DNA of 64,000 nucleotides, taken from Manduca sexta (Eukaryota; Arthropoda; Insecta; Lepidoptera; Sphingidae). The position numbers were made by a program, and so were the translations under genes. The stretch's first letter is position 1. The number at the start of each line of letters is the position of its first letter. The notes beneath the pieces are model-generated. The model was not told where the DNA came from. It ran no database searches and saw only the letters and a list, made by a program, of their open reading frames with translations. The DNA lies in NCBI RefSeq assembly GCF_014839805.1, contig NC_051115.1, positions 2,416,600 to 2,480,599 on the forward strand. Reading direction: 5' to 3'. Below, piece after piece: positions 33,661-50,060 of the stretch.

Positions 33661-35824
33661 TAATATTTGTAATAAATATATTGTCAAGAGACCGTGTCGT
33701 TATTCATATCAATATATAACAATACAGCAAGGTTTCTATTACCCTGGTCAGGCAGCAGGCTGTACTTTAGCAACGTAAACGCAACGCAATATGGTTTTCA
33801 TTATGGTTTTTATTATGTTATATTTACTATGAAGGAACTGACTGCAATATATATATATGTTATTTACACATAAACATTATGTAAGGTGCAATAATCTTTG
33901 TTTTAAACTGTCGGTTGTATTTTTTATATTAAGTATAATTGATTTTTGTGAACATCCTGTATACGCCTAGATGGTGTTGTTTTTTTACATTATAGACAAA
34001 ATAGAAACTGAAGGACTGAGGCCTAAAATGAAACGAATACATATTATTTTGGGACCAAACTAAAAATTTCAACTGTGTACTGCCGTATGTATGGGTTTTA
34101 ATGTAAGCATGTTGTTGGGCATCTGACACGGATTTCTCTTGCGATAGGCCGTCACCTAGGACCCAAAGGGTGACAAAAGGCACCCTCCAGCATCTTTTAG
34201 GGTGACGGGAGTTGTAACGGGTAGTTCAAATTACCAACTTGAGTCAAAAATAAGCCACTTTTCAAATTAGGAATTTGTACACTGATATTGTAACGGCTTC
34301 CAAAATGGCGCCCAAGAATTTGCTCACGTTAAAACTACCCTCGTTTCGTTCGATTTTCGAATTCTTATACTATGAACTCTTAGATCTGTGAAATGTATTC
34401 TTGAAGATCTCTCGTTACGTAAGAAGTGATTTCTAATAATAAAAATATATTTATTAGATAAGTAAACGGAACACTGGCTTTGTCGATGTTGCTTGGAGAA
34501 AAAACAAAAATTTGAATTAAGAATGAAAACAACGATATTACATAATGACAGAAGAAAATAATTTTAAATTAAGAATATATGTTTTTTTTTTTTTTTTTCT
34601 CTCTCTCTGGCAAGAATATATGTTGCTTAGGGAAAGCGAAAACATTTTTTTGAATTAAGAATTGAAACAACGATATTACAGAAAGAAAAAAAAATGAATT
34701 AAGAATATAACCATAAATAATAAAATTACAAAAATTGCTTATTAACTATTTTCACATTCCATGCTGAATAATTTTTTATCCTTATATTATGAAAGAACAT
34801 AAAAGGTATTTCAGTACATCATAATGACCCTTTGCAATTTTTTTTAATTAAAAGGTATTGTGTCAACATTGTATTGGATCCCACTCCTTATAATCAGGTG
34901 CAGTAGGGTCACTTTGCCGTGCACACATAAAGAATATGCAATGTCGCCAATGTAGGTGTTCCAATTGTGATTATTATACATAATAATTATATACAATATA
35001 GCATTACTTGACATATCCTTGCAACATGTGATTTTTTTTCTATCGCAATTAAAATATATTTAAAAAAAAATGATTTCTTTTTTTTTTTACCTGTAACATT
35101 GTGTGTGGGAGTGGAACGGATGTGGAGACGAATGTCCGCAGGTTCAAAACATAAGGAAAGGTGCATTTATGGTGGAGCGCGATGCAATATTTCACTGTCA
35201 AAAAACTTATGAAATTCTCTTCATTGACGCAAGCTGACTGCACCAGGCCTAAGGGCACACACATCTGACTTTTCTAAAGTTACATTTGTGTGTATTCTTC
35301 GTGAATTGTTTGATCATAATTAATCCAGAAACATACGTGTTCCCTCCTTCTTATAACTTGCGTTCAAGCAGAGCGTGAAGAAGCAATGTGGCAGTGGCGG
35401 GGAGTTTATCTCTTGCTGGTCATCTTCAATTACCATCCAGTACAATGAGGTCACATGTCCGTGACCCCGACAATAAATAATGGGAAAAGGGCCCCAATAT
35501 GGGCATTGCCTAGGGGCCCCGAAATCTTAGACCAGCCTTGCTTTTAGCATTAAATCCGCCATTGTACATTCACATCCTTAGAGTCTCCAACCTCCATACC
35601 AAATTTAATTGAAATCCCTTGATTCGATTTTGAGTTTATCGTGTCCAAATAGACATATGCGGAGTGGGATAGTAATCATTATATTTCATTTTACATAAAA
35701 CCGTAATGGAGGAACCTAAACCTTCCTCAAGAATTGCACTACCTTTTAGTAAACACTACAAAAATCCGTTCAGTAGATTTTGAGAAAATCGATCACATAC
35801 AGACTTTGGAGACTTTGTTTTATA

Positions 35825-36718
35825 TCTATACTATTATATAAAGCTGAAGAGTTTGTTTGTTTGTTTGTTTGTTTGAACGCGCTAATCTCAGGAACTACCG
35901 GTCCAAACTGAAAAATTCTTTTTGCGTTGGATAGCCCTATGTTCGTGGAGTGCTATAGGCTATATATCATCACGCTATACCCAATAGGAGCGGAGCAGTA
36001 ATGCCTAATCTCAGGAACTACCGGTCCGAACTGAAAAATTCTTTTTGCGTTGGATAGCCCTTTGTTCGTGGAGTGCTATAGGCTATATATCATCACGCTA
36101 TACCCAATAGGAGCGGAGCAGTAATGGCTAATCTTAGGAACTACCGGTCCAAACTGAAAAATTATTTTTGCGTTGGATAGCCTTTTGTTCGTGGAGTGCT
36201 ATAGGCTATATATCATCACGCTATGACTAATAGGAGCAGAGCAGTAATGGCTAATCTCAGAAACTAGGAGTTTGAACTGAATAATTCTTTTTGTGTTGGA
36301 CAGCCCTTTGTTCCTGGAATGCTATAGGCTATATATATCGTCACGCTATGACCAATAGGAGCGGAGCAGTAATGAAACATGATGCAAAAACGGGGACAAT
36401 TTATTAGTTTTGAGAGCTTCTGTTGCGTGCGCTGCGTAAACGGTTAAAGTTATGCAACAAAAATGTATGACGGGATTGTTCCTCTTAAAAAGTTCTACAA
36501 AAATATATCATAAAACAAAGTCCCCCACTGCATCGGTCTTCTCGAACGTGTTAAACTCAAAAACTATCCAACGTATTAGGATAAAATTTGGTATGGAGAC
36601 AGTTTGAGACCCTGGGAAGAACATAGGCTCCCGGGAAAATATATAGCGTGACTTTTATAACGGAAAACTTTAGCCCGAAAAACTTTATAACGCGGGCGGA
36701 GCCGCGGGCAAAAGCTAG
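35825..36718 (+). mobile_element. Non-autonomous Helitron, structurally complete
   Basis: Starts TCTATACTATTATA after an A (35824) and ends CTAG before a T (36719): the TC...CTRR ends and A/T insertion site of Helitrons. A hairpin (CGCGGGCGGAGCCGCG) lies 10 bases upstream of CTAG, as expected of the replication terminator. Four direct repeats of about 123 bases (near 35881, 36005, 36128, 36249) fill the left part, each with CAGGAACTACCGG or a variant and GGAGTGCTATAGGC. No Rep/helicase coding sequence, so mobility would need a partner in trans. Confidence 0.85.
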
Positions 36719-37299
36719 TGTATGTATAAAAAGCGTGTGAATAAAGAAATAAAACACAAATTAGAAACATTATATTTAATATGTAACAATATGCACCATA
36801 ATTCATTTCAATAATTTCACTGGACCATAAGCCAATATATGCTTATCCTTAGCATTTTAGGTCTTAAAAAATACATATTGAGAGAGAAAACATCTATTAC
36901 TTAAACATTAAATGGAATGTATAGGAATTAAATAAAATTATTTTGGGTAACGGCACATTTAGAGCGCTAGATAAAACCTGAGGGGACACCGAGTAGGAAC
37001 CAATAGACCGGCATAATTATGTCGACTGTGGAGGGGTAATCATTCTCATCAGTCAGATCTCGTCACGCCGCGTTACGAGTTAACATTGTCATAGAGAATA
37101 AGGCCTCAAGGTCTGGAAGTCTGCTAAATACAGGCCCTCGGAGCTGTTAGGAGAGCTGCATCTAGTTCTTTCAAACCATGTCTTCCGTCCACCTTGTAGG
37201 TGAGCGGCCAATGCTTACCAGTACGTGGTCTGAATAACTTACTTTATTTGAGAATAATTTTCTATAATACCTAACGCAAGATATGTCAAACTACCCTTA

Positions 37300-37930
37300 A
37301 TAATATCGACGGTTAAAAGACTTATTGACTTAAGCGAAAAATTTGATTTTAATTTTAAAAACTTAAAAAAAAAAGAAAAATGTGCCGATTTTAAATAGTA
37401 AAATTAGTGTCGCAAAAAATGTCGCTTAAGTAAATTAGACTTTCACCCGTCAATATATATCGAGGATTGGCAGGCTAATTGGCTTGCAACAACCCTTAAT
37501 GATATATATCTAGGGTTGACAAGCCAATTGACATAAGCGAATTTTTTTTTCGAAAAAATTTAACTAGGTTAAAAAAACAAAAAATGCTTATTTTAAATGT
37601 GTATGAAAATTAATGTCGATTAAGTAAATAAGACATTCACGGTATATATTGAGGATTAGCAGGCTTGACTTGAGCGAAATATATTTGTAACATATTGAGT
37701 TTTATACATATTTGGAATCAGCAAATATTTTAAAGCTACTCTCAATATTTCTAAAAAAAAGTCATTCATGTCACTTAGACTGCCAACACCGTCAATATAT
37801 ATCAAAGGTTGAAAAGCTAATTGAATTAAGCAACTTTTTTTGGGACTCAAAGTTTCATCGTTTCTTTTTTGTATTTATTTAAACTAGTTAATTTTTTTTT
37901 TAAGTCAATTAGCCTTTAACAGTCGATATA
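37300..37930. repeat. Tandem array of palindromic MITE-F units
   Basis: About four units of roughly 140-150 bases. Each is bounded by TCGACGGTTAAAAG-type and TCACCCGTCAATATAT-type inverted ends, with the inner motif TTAAGCGAAAAATTT facing AATGTCGCTTAAG. Ends recur near 37448, 37497, 37637, 37787 and 37920. Single related units lie at 21700-21836 and 40360-40575. Confidence 0.6.
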
Positions 37931-38094
37931 TATTTAACTCTCCCTTTATATTGGAAAGGCATTTATAATTTATATTCTAATCATAAGTATTAACAGATAA
38001 ACAGTGAAACAAGTACATAAAAATTGTGACCATACACAAAAAATAATATTTTCAAAATCATTTTTCTATCTGACAATAATTTAGATTATATATA

Positions 38095-38359
38095 CCCACT
38101 TATTAATAGACGTTATCTAAGGACGAAGCATTGCTGTGATAACAAGTCTGTTTCTCAGTGCTGACGGCATGGCAGCCTTCGCAGTGCGTGGACATAGGGC
38201 CGTTGTGATTGGCTAATATTGAGTTACAACTTGAATCTAGTCAGTCTGTTAAACAAAGCTGAACAAACAGCAAGCCGTCAGATAAACAAAGCTGAGAAAC
38301 AGACTTGTTATCACAGCAATGCTCCGTCCTTAGATAAATAACGTCTATGAATACGGACG
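38095..38359. mobile_element. MITE-B copy
   Basis: CCCACTTATTAATAGACGTT at the left and ACGTCTATGAATACGGACG at the right, with the full inner sequence including CAGTGCTGACGGCATGGC. TTA follows the right end; the left flank is ATA. Confidence 0.75.
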
Positions 38360-38519
38360 TTACTCTTTAAGTTATATTTACAAATATATATTAGTTGTTT
38401 ATAATATTAATCTAAGCCATTGTTTTGGATTAACCTAACCCTCTCATCATAGAAGACCCTAACAGTATTACGGTCAGCCCCAAATGAATGTATACATGAC
38501 ATTCCATATTACAAAACAA

Positions 38520-38755
38520 AAACCTTCATCACGGCTCTATCCCTGAAGAGGTAGGCAGAGATTTAACCAGGACACTCACTTTTCGCCACATGTACCGTCC
38601 CATGATGTGATAGGGAGCGAGCTTATCGCCAAATCGAGCAGAAATTCTAGACTCCAGTCTGGTGAATAGAAGAATTCTAGATCACTGTCCGACTGGGATC
38701 AGAAAGCGTTGTCGTACCGCGCGCAATATAACTACGCCACTGAGAGTCATATTAG
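38520..38755 (-). repeat. SINE-B, inverted copy
   Basis: CACATGTACCGTCCCATGAT and AACTACGCCACTGAGAG read as the inverse of the SINE-B body and head. Confidence 0.55.
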
Positions 38756-40059
38756 TGCCTTCGTAATACATTTGATCTTTATCGTATAAATTCATTTGAA
38801 ATTGACTGTCTAGATTTTAGAGCTGAGATGGCGTACCTTTAATGTTAAACTTGCCATTATTTATTTTAAAAAATATTACCTGTAACGTGCCATCTAGTAC
38901 CGGTTTTATCTATCCGAAAGGATGTTTTTAACGATTTTTTATGTTCTTGTTTTTTTTATCGTTGCTGAGCTATGTGCCATCAGCATCTCGGCTGTGGAAC
39001 GGTTTGCCAGCACACGTGTTCCCTCCTTCCTATAACCTGGAGTCTTTCAAATGGAGCGTGAAGAAGCAATTATGCAGGCCGGCATGACTGTGCCGACCGT
39101 CCAGAGGTGCTTGTATCTTCGGTCGGTTGGCACTTTCTATGGGCTTAATTTTGCTTAACATCAGGTGCAGACGCTTTGCCGAGATAAAAAAAAAAAAGAA
39201 AATAAAATGTGGCTTTACTACACCTGATGCCAAGCGAAATTAGACCCAAAGAAAGATACGTATACAATGTTTGGCATGTTACTCGCGTGTCCGAATAATT
39301 TTGTCACGTGCTGCCATTTATACGCGTGCCATTGGTTTGCCATACCTGCTCTAGAGCTATACTGAACCCTGTGGCCCGCTAAGCTTTTTAAAATGGCCCA
39401 CCTGACCATTCCACTAAAATTAAACTCCCCAAGATCGCTTGAGCTGTGTGCTTACCTTATAATCATTAATAATTTTTAATAAAACATTAATTTATGAACA
39501 TTTTAGACACAGTCAGTGAATTTGCTTTGGGGCTCAAGGCAGAATAAGATGTCTTTGTTCACAAAATAGGTTGAGTATGACTGTTCTAGACCTTTTAACC
39601 CCATGAAAACCTATGTCATTCTTTCCTCATGCATTTCCTTTTCTCCATAACAATCAAATTTTTCAAAGCGCTAGCTACAGTATATCTTATTTCATGGAAT
39701 TTTTGTATGGAGAGCCGATACGTTGTGGTCGTTCCATCCGTGAGTTGTAAAGTAAGTATTACGTATGTGAAGTTGTGGAATAACTCTTTTAAACGCTGCG
39801 GTGTTGGACTTTCGGCTTGTGCATTGGATTGGCTGAAAAGAGATTGGATTATATTTATTTATGACAATTGAAATTGGCATACAGAATACCATTCCGCACA
39901 AATTTCACGATTTTTTTTTGTTAATCTACCCTGAGTTGTCACATATGATAATTGACTCGAGGTCTTTCTTTCTAATATATCAATGAGCATCAAATAAAGA
40001 AGAAACAGCATGGCAGGACTCGCAGTGTTTTCAGTTTTTTTTTTTTCAATATGAGGATT

Positions 40060-40345
40060 AAATCTTGTGAGCTTGGTCTCCACACCGAATGCACGCCTGT
40101 CGCGCACATTTGTCGCGGCCCTAGGCACACAAGTGTGTATACCTCATGGTTGTAACTACACATTGAAGCCTACGAGGGCTCGCGAACATTGCCCCTCCGC
40201 CTATCCTAAGAGAGTTCCTTTCCTTCCCCCACACTTCATTCCCCAGATATCCCCTCCCAACTTTCCTCCAGGGCCCTGCAGTCACGAAACCGAGGGATTC
40301 CAGTAACCCATACGCAGGTTTCCCCCGGTGTAGACTGCAGGATCC
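40060..40345 (-). repeat. SINE-D, inverted copy
   Basis: GGTCTCCACACCGAATGCAC, TAGGCACACAAGTGTGTATA and CAGTAACCCATACGCAGG match in inverse the copies at 44340-44660 and 49635-50060. A dispersed repeat of unknown type. Confidence 0.55.
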
Positions 40346-40359
40346 CATAAATATATGAG

Positions 40360-40575
40360 GATTATATCGACGGTGGAAAGGTTGAAAACCTAAGCGACAT
40401 TTTTACGAAAACTTTTAACTAGGTAAAAAAAACAGAAAAACTTGCTGATTTTAAATACGTATGAAACTTTAGTTAAAAAAAACATACAAAAACGTGCTAA
40501 TTTTAAAAATTGAAACTTAGTGTCGCAAAAAAATGTCGCTAAAGACAATTAGCCTTTTAACCGTCAATATATAAA
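40360..40575. mobile_element. MITE-F, single long copy
   Basis: TATATCGACGGTGGAAAGG and CCTTTTAACCGTCAATATAT are inverted ends; the inner AAGCGACATTTTTACG and AAAAATGTCGCTAAAG also pair. Confidence 0.65.
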
Positions 40576-41067
40576 CATAAGTTAGGTTTCTTGGTTAATA
40601 CACACCACAATGACATGTCTATCCGCCATTGCAAGCTCAGGAGTCCAGGCTTCACGCGCAAATGTTTGGGCACGTTTTCATACATTTCCTCAGTGCATAG
40701 GAGGTTTGTAAACTCCGCTGTGCACTCTGGCGAGAACCTGAAACAGGAATGTGGTGTTTATTCGTCAGGTAATTGGATTGTGATTTGCGCAACAGCTTAG
40801 ATTTTCTTTGGATATAAAAAAAGTGTCTTTATATAGTAGAATTGACATTTGACTTTTTTTCACTATCATGAACTAAAGGTTGATTCCAACGAACTATTCA
40901 GTTACTATATGTCAATAGTTAATAAATAAAATCTAAGAAATAATATATTACAATATGTTGATCAATAAGAAAGTGCTACTTAGCAATCATAACATATGCC
41001 ATTATAGAATTTTATTGTGAGTGTCAATAAAGCTTGAAAATGTTGATAAGTAATTTATTTAAATAAT

Positions 41068-41166
41068 AATAATATCAGCCCCAAATTATCTGCTGACACT
41101 GGTCTCCTCTACTGAGAAGGATTAGGCCTTAGTCCACCACGCTGTAGTGCGGGCAGACTTTCACAT
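41068..41166 (-). repeat. SINE-A, 3' fragment
   Basis: Inverted tail part of SINE-A (TATCAGCCCCAAATTATCTG...CCACCACGCTGTAGTGCGGG). It faces the full-length copy 50 bases to its right, so the pair can fold back. Confidence 0.7.
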
Positions 41167-41215
41167 ATTATCAAAATTATTTTTGTATTTAATTAATTTA
41201 TTTACACAAAAAAAA

Positions 41216-41545
41216 GCGGCGATAGCCTAGTTGGGTATGGAACGGACTGCCAAGACGAATGTCCACAGGTTCAAATCCCAAGGGCACACACCTCTGACTT
41301 TTCTGAAATCATGTGTGTATTCTTTGTGAATTTATTGTTCGCTTTAATGGTGAAGGAAAACAACGAGAGGAAACCTGCACATCTGAGAAGTTCTCTATAG
41401 GAATTTCGAAGGTGTGTGAAGTCTTCCAATGCGCACTAGGCCAGCGTGGTGGACTAAGGCCTAATCCCTCTCAGTAGTAGAGGAGGCCCGTGCTCAGCAG
41501 TGGGCAAGTATATAATACAGGGCTGATATTATTATAATTATTATA
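41216..41545 (+). repeat. tRNA-derived SINE-A, full length
   Basis: Head GCGGCGATAGCCTAGTTGGG, B-box-like GGTTCAAATCCC, body TTTAATGGTGAAGGAAAAC, and tail GGGCTGATATTATTATAATT. Confidence 0.8.
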
Positions 41546-43739
41546 CTTACATTTGTTTCACATTTGTTTATAAAGTTAAATTTTCGTTTATTTATCAAAA
41601 ATCATTTATCTATTAATTCAATTCAATTAAGTCATTGACGTAAAACTGTTTTCCAAGTTATCACAGTTCTTATATTATTGTTTTTCCCTACATTTTTAGT
41701 CTGCAACCTTCATGTCACTGGGGGGACTGAGGTGTTGGTCATCCAAAAATCTTAGTTACGGTATCTACTCACTTTTACAATTTCACACAATTAAACCGCA
41801 ATAGAATCTGGAAAATAGTTTTATTCCATGTCTAACGTTTGTGTAAATGTAAGAAATCGTTATACTTAAGTCCTTCCAAAAACATAGTAACATCCTCCTG
41901 TTTCCACGGCTCTTTGGTAGCTGAACGTAGTCTCGCAAAGTGCCTCACGACCGCCCTGACAGCTGAGAACTTGTCAGCATTCATCAAACTCGATGTTCTA
42001 CTGTCTGGATTACCTTCTAACTCTTTTAGGGCCACTGTAAAAATATTAGACTAATAAATTTGTGCAGGACATGCCAATAGGCTCGTTCTATCACACTGTA
42101 TAGGATAGGTATGGTTAAAACTGAGTGTAGTTGCTTGTCAACCTTTTTTGAGGATAGTGTGTATGTGGACTTATGTATGCTTATGTCATAATATCTATCA
42201 CATGGAATCGATTATGGTTTAAATATGTCAAAAAGTGTGAGCAGTAGTAGTTCCTCTAACTTCTTTTGAGGATAAAGTATGTTGTTTGTGAACTTATCTA
42301 TACTAATATTATAAAAGGAAAATATTGTAGGTTTGTATGGGCGAAATTTTAGAACTTCTAAACCGATTTTGTAAATTCTTTTTCCAATAAAACGATACAT
42401 TATTCCTAAGTACTATAGGTTACTTTTTAACCCGGTAAAACTTTTTCACGCAGGCTGAGTCGCAAGCAAAAACATTTTTTTATAAATACAAAGTGTATGT
42501 CAAGATGTTTGTTTAATTGTTTTAAATTTAAACGGTGAATGGATTTGGTTGATAATACCAAATATTATTTCGGGGATAACTCTGCGTGCAAAAAATTTTA
42601 GTTAATATCTTTTATAATGTGTAGAAATAAAATAAAAATGTGGGTGGAAATCAATGAAACCTTACAAACAACAAAAGGTTTAATTTCCTTTTTTTGTATT
42701 TCCGGCGTCACATACGACACCGTGGTCCAGTGAGACGGACTCTCCGTCAGTAATTCTAATTGTTCAGACATTATTTTAATCTAGATTTCCAAAATAGTCT
42801 AAATTTAATTCTGAAAGTTCCTGTCAAAACATTGGTGACGTCACGTGTTTATTGGCATTTGACATTTGACCCAGTGTTGCCAGGGCCCTTGAACCGTAAG
42901 TTACGTTTCGTTTCCTGAAATGTTACATTTTTGCTGCAAAAGTTACATTATTGTTTTTTTTTTAATTTACGCGTTTTTGGGCAAGCATTTTTGTAACTAC
43001 GAAACCGCGGGGACTCGCGAAGTAGGAAATGTGCGCGCGCACACTCAAGCAAAATCAAGTTTTAATACTTATATGCAACATACGTTTCATTTTGTCATGG
43101 CGAGCCATCTCTGGGTGGATATATGTGTGGAGTGAAATACTTTTTAGACCCGCCAGTTTTAGGTGTGTTTAATTTGGATGCGTTGAATAGAAATGCGTTC
43201 GTAAACTGTTTACAATAAAAATGTTGTATTACAAATCTCGTTGTTCTCAAAAGTTACGAAAATTGCCTTAAATATAAAAATTACTTACATGTTACGCGAG
43301 GGGGTCAAAAGTAACGAAAAATGTAAGAAATGTAACCTTCTGGCAACACTGATTTGACCATAAACTATTATAGAACTTAACAGGGCCGTACTTTCGTATA
43401 CGAGCAAAATCTCAGGGGCAAAATATACGGTATAAGATTTTGTAAATTATAAAGTTCAGCGTTACTATTTAAGATTTCATTATTAAATCCCCTGAAATAA
43501 TTCAATATTTGTTAAAATATATCAAGTGCACTATTGATGCTTATATATTTATAATATACGCCATCTTTAATCGACTAAAATGGAAATGAACACAAAATTA
43601 CAACTCATGATGCCGGTCTCGTCTCTATGTTTTCAGAGGTGTAATGGCCGCCGCTTGTTTAGTCCGATAAAAACGTATTGTATTTTAATTTTCCACAAGA
43701 TTAACCAAATAAATTGACCAAATCGTAAGACTATATTAA

Positions 43740-47562
<3,823 letters not shown>

Positions 47563-47889
47563 TAGAGAACTAATGTGAATTTTAGGGGAGTGTATGCGGA
47601 CAAATTTGACCCGTCAACGTGGTGTGTTTGTGCATAATTCCAATAGTTAATAGAAAAACACAAATTCAAAAGCATGTCACATCCTAATTGGTCCGTTTTC
47701 GCTATGGATAGGGTAGAGGTTAAAATCGTTTATGGGAATTAGCTGTTTTGTGGTTACGACTTGTTTTAATTGGGTCAAAAATGACCCGGGTTTCGGGCGG
47801 GTCTAAAGTGACCCGTAGTAACGATTTTGTGTTGGAGTTTCTGCTAAGTATGAAATACGTCGTAAATGAAATATGGCTCGAATTGACTC

Positions 47890-47895
47890 AATAAA
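47890..47895 (+). terminator. Candidate poly(A) signal of NUDT21
   Basis: An AATAAA 328 bases after the stop codon. It precedes the MITE-E at 47943, giving a plausible 3' UTR of about 350 bases. Confidence 0.45.
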
Positions 47896-47942
47896 TATTA
47901 AATTAAAATATACGGTATATGTGAGATGTGATTGAGATTCTT

Positions 47943-48100
47943 GGGCCTTATTCTATACTATTCTATATTATAACAAGTAAGTAACGCTCCTCGCGTTTAA
48001 GACGATAGACATTGGCATACAGAATATCTTTTCACGCTAATTTCACGAAGATAACGTGGCCGCGTTAAAAGTTAACTGTCACAGTATAAAGCCTCTTAAG
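47943..48100. mobile_element. MITE-E, diverged copy
   Basis: GGGCCTTATTCTATACTATT at the left and the inner ATTGGCATACAGAATAT...CACGAAGATAACGTGGCCGC match MITE-E; the right end (GTATAAAGCC) is decayed. Confidence 0.55.
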
Positions 48101-48213
48101 TTTCTAGAATTTTTAATAAGCCTAATGTCATTTCTTATACAGGGTAATTGTGACGTTACTTAATGGAACCACATACTTATGTACTTGGAAATAACACTTT
48201 ACAATCAGTTAGG

Positions 48214-48538
48214 GGCCGTTCAAGTGTTACGTAACGCAATTTTTGAAGATTTTTGACCCCCTCATGTAACGCGCCGTAACGTTTTCCAGAACCCATTCCA
48301 AAAGTTATGTAACTCTTAAATTTACATTTTTTTCTAATATTTACAATTATGTTACGCAAAATACCGGAAAGTCGCTAAAATACCTTTGTTATTGTTTTAA
48401 AATAAAAAAAAAACAATGTTACATAACGCTATGTACGAATCACCCCTCCCGCTCCTGTAACGCATCGTAACGTTTTACAAGACACCCCCCCCCTCCTCCC
48501 CCTCCTGCCAAATTGCGTTACGTAATACTTGAACGGCC
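48214..48538. mobile_element. MITE-H
   Basis: GGCCGTTCAAGTGTTACG at the left and CGTAATACTTGAACGGCC at the right are inverted repeats, followed inward by TAACGCAATTT on each side. The interior repeats CGTAACGTTTT on both halves and has a C-run near 48484. Confidence 0.75.
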
Positions 48539-48836
48539 GGTACCGTTGACTGGGCCGGGTCAAAATTGACCCATGGACGTTCCGTACACTTCCCTAGCCG
48601 ACTGTGTAGATATAAGTTTTTTGACACAACTAAACATGAAGAAAATGAGAAAATTGCGTTTTATTTATGTACCTGAAGAAAGAAGATTGTTTTTAGTTTT
48701 AAGTTTAATTATAATTATAGATAAGACGGATTTATAAATGTGTTCAAGTCGTGTACGGTCTACGAAAATATCTGAATGAATTAAGTATTTAAATCGTCAA
48801 TATTTTGTGGACGTTACAACAATTTTTCTTCAACAA

Positions 48837-49466
48837 AATAGGGTGTTTGACTTATTTTTTTTTTATAACTTTCATAAAAGTCCATTAATCACGTGACGCT
48901 CGAAGAAAGAAGAGGTTCGGAAATAAAATCACAAAATATCACAGGCTGGTTTATGAGAATTGACGTGTATTTTTTTTTTATAATACCTGTATTTAAAGAT
49001 TATTCTAAAAAATTCAATATGCTTTGTACAAAAAAACAAACCGTGATTTTGGGAAGGACGGGTCTAAAACCTCACATATCAGCCCCTGAAAGACGGGGTT
49101 AAAAGTTACTAAAAACATCACGTGATTAATGGACCACCCTAAACATGTATATGGTATAAATACTCAAACAGAAAAAAATCATTGATATCTAGTGGAAAAT
49201 CTACAAGTTATAAGCCATTGAAATTAGGTAGTAGGGAGTGTCAAAAAACAGGAGACGAAATACTTGCATTTGACGTCAGCGGGCATTACGCTGCGTGCGA
49301 AAGAGAGACGGAGCGATATCCCCACTCCACACACTCCTGCACGTAGCGATATTTGAAATTTACTCATTTCTTATCGAATTTTAATGCTGTTTTCACAGAA
49401 GGATTTATTTTTTACTTATTGCTGTTGCTTAATAACAAATGCACAAAATCAGTCAAATACCCTATT
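48837..49466 (-). mobile_element. MITE-C, inverted, with nested MITE-D
   Basis: Ends AATAGGGTGTTTGAC and AGTCAAATACCCTATT form the MITE-C terminal repeats, and the inverted core TTTGACGTCAGCGGGCATTA lies near 49270. A second palindromic element (48881-49133) with ends TCCATTAATCACGTGA and TCACGTGATTAATGGA is inserted inside it, so MITE-D arrived later. Confidence 0.75.
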
Positions 49467-49634
49467 ATAGGCAAAGGACCTACGAAATCTTTCTTGTTAG
49501 CTTTGTTAAATATTGATTATTTGTAATATATTTGTTCAGATTCAATTGGAGCCACACGACAATTAACATGTAAGCAAATATCTACCTACTTTAGGAATTA
49601 AGTTTGTTAACCTGACATGGTTCAGCTTATATCT

Positions 49635-50060
49635 TAGTGAAAGAAGACACCGCCGAGGAAAGCTGCCGTGGTTACCACCGGGGGTAACGTGCAAACGGTG
49701 TACAAGCGATCCCCCGGCTTAGCAACCACAGCAGTCCCTGGGAAGACTTGGTAGGCCATACTGTTTTCACCGAGGGTGCCAGCGGACAGTACGCTGGCGA
49801 CCCACGGCTATCCGGTCTCAGGGCCAGGGGATAGAGTGAAAGAAGAGAAGAGGAAGGAGAAGGAGCCCTCTCTGGATAGTTGGAAGGGAGAAGGGAAATG
49901 TTAGCGAACCCTTATAGGCCTCAATGTGTATTTAGCAACCATGAGGTATACACACTGAACTGTCTGCCTAGGGTCGTGGCAAATGTGCTCCCATGCATGG
50001 GCGTGCGTTTGGTGTGGAGACCAAGCGCACAAGAATTACCTCGGGGGAGGGGGGGTGTTA
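49635..50060 (+). repeat. SINE-D, longest copy
   Basis: GGTTACCACCGGGGGTAACG, AGGCCTCAATGTGTATTTAG, CATGCATGGGCGTGCGTTTG and GGTGTGGAGACCAAGCGCAC. A 3' part of SINE-A follows at 50188-50363. Confidence 0.55.
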
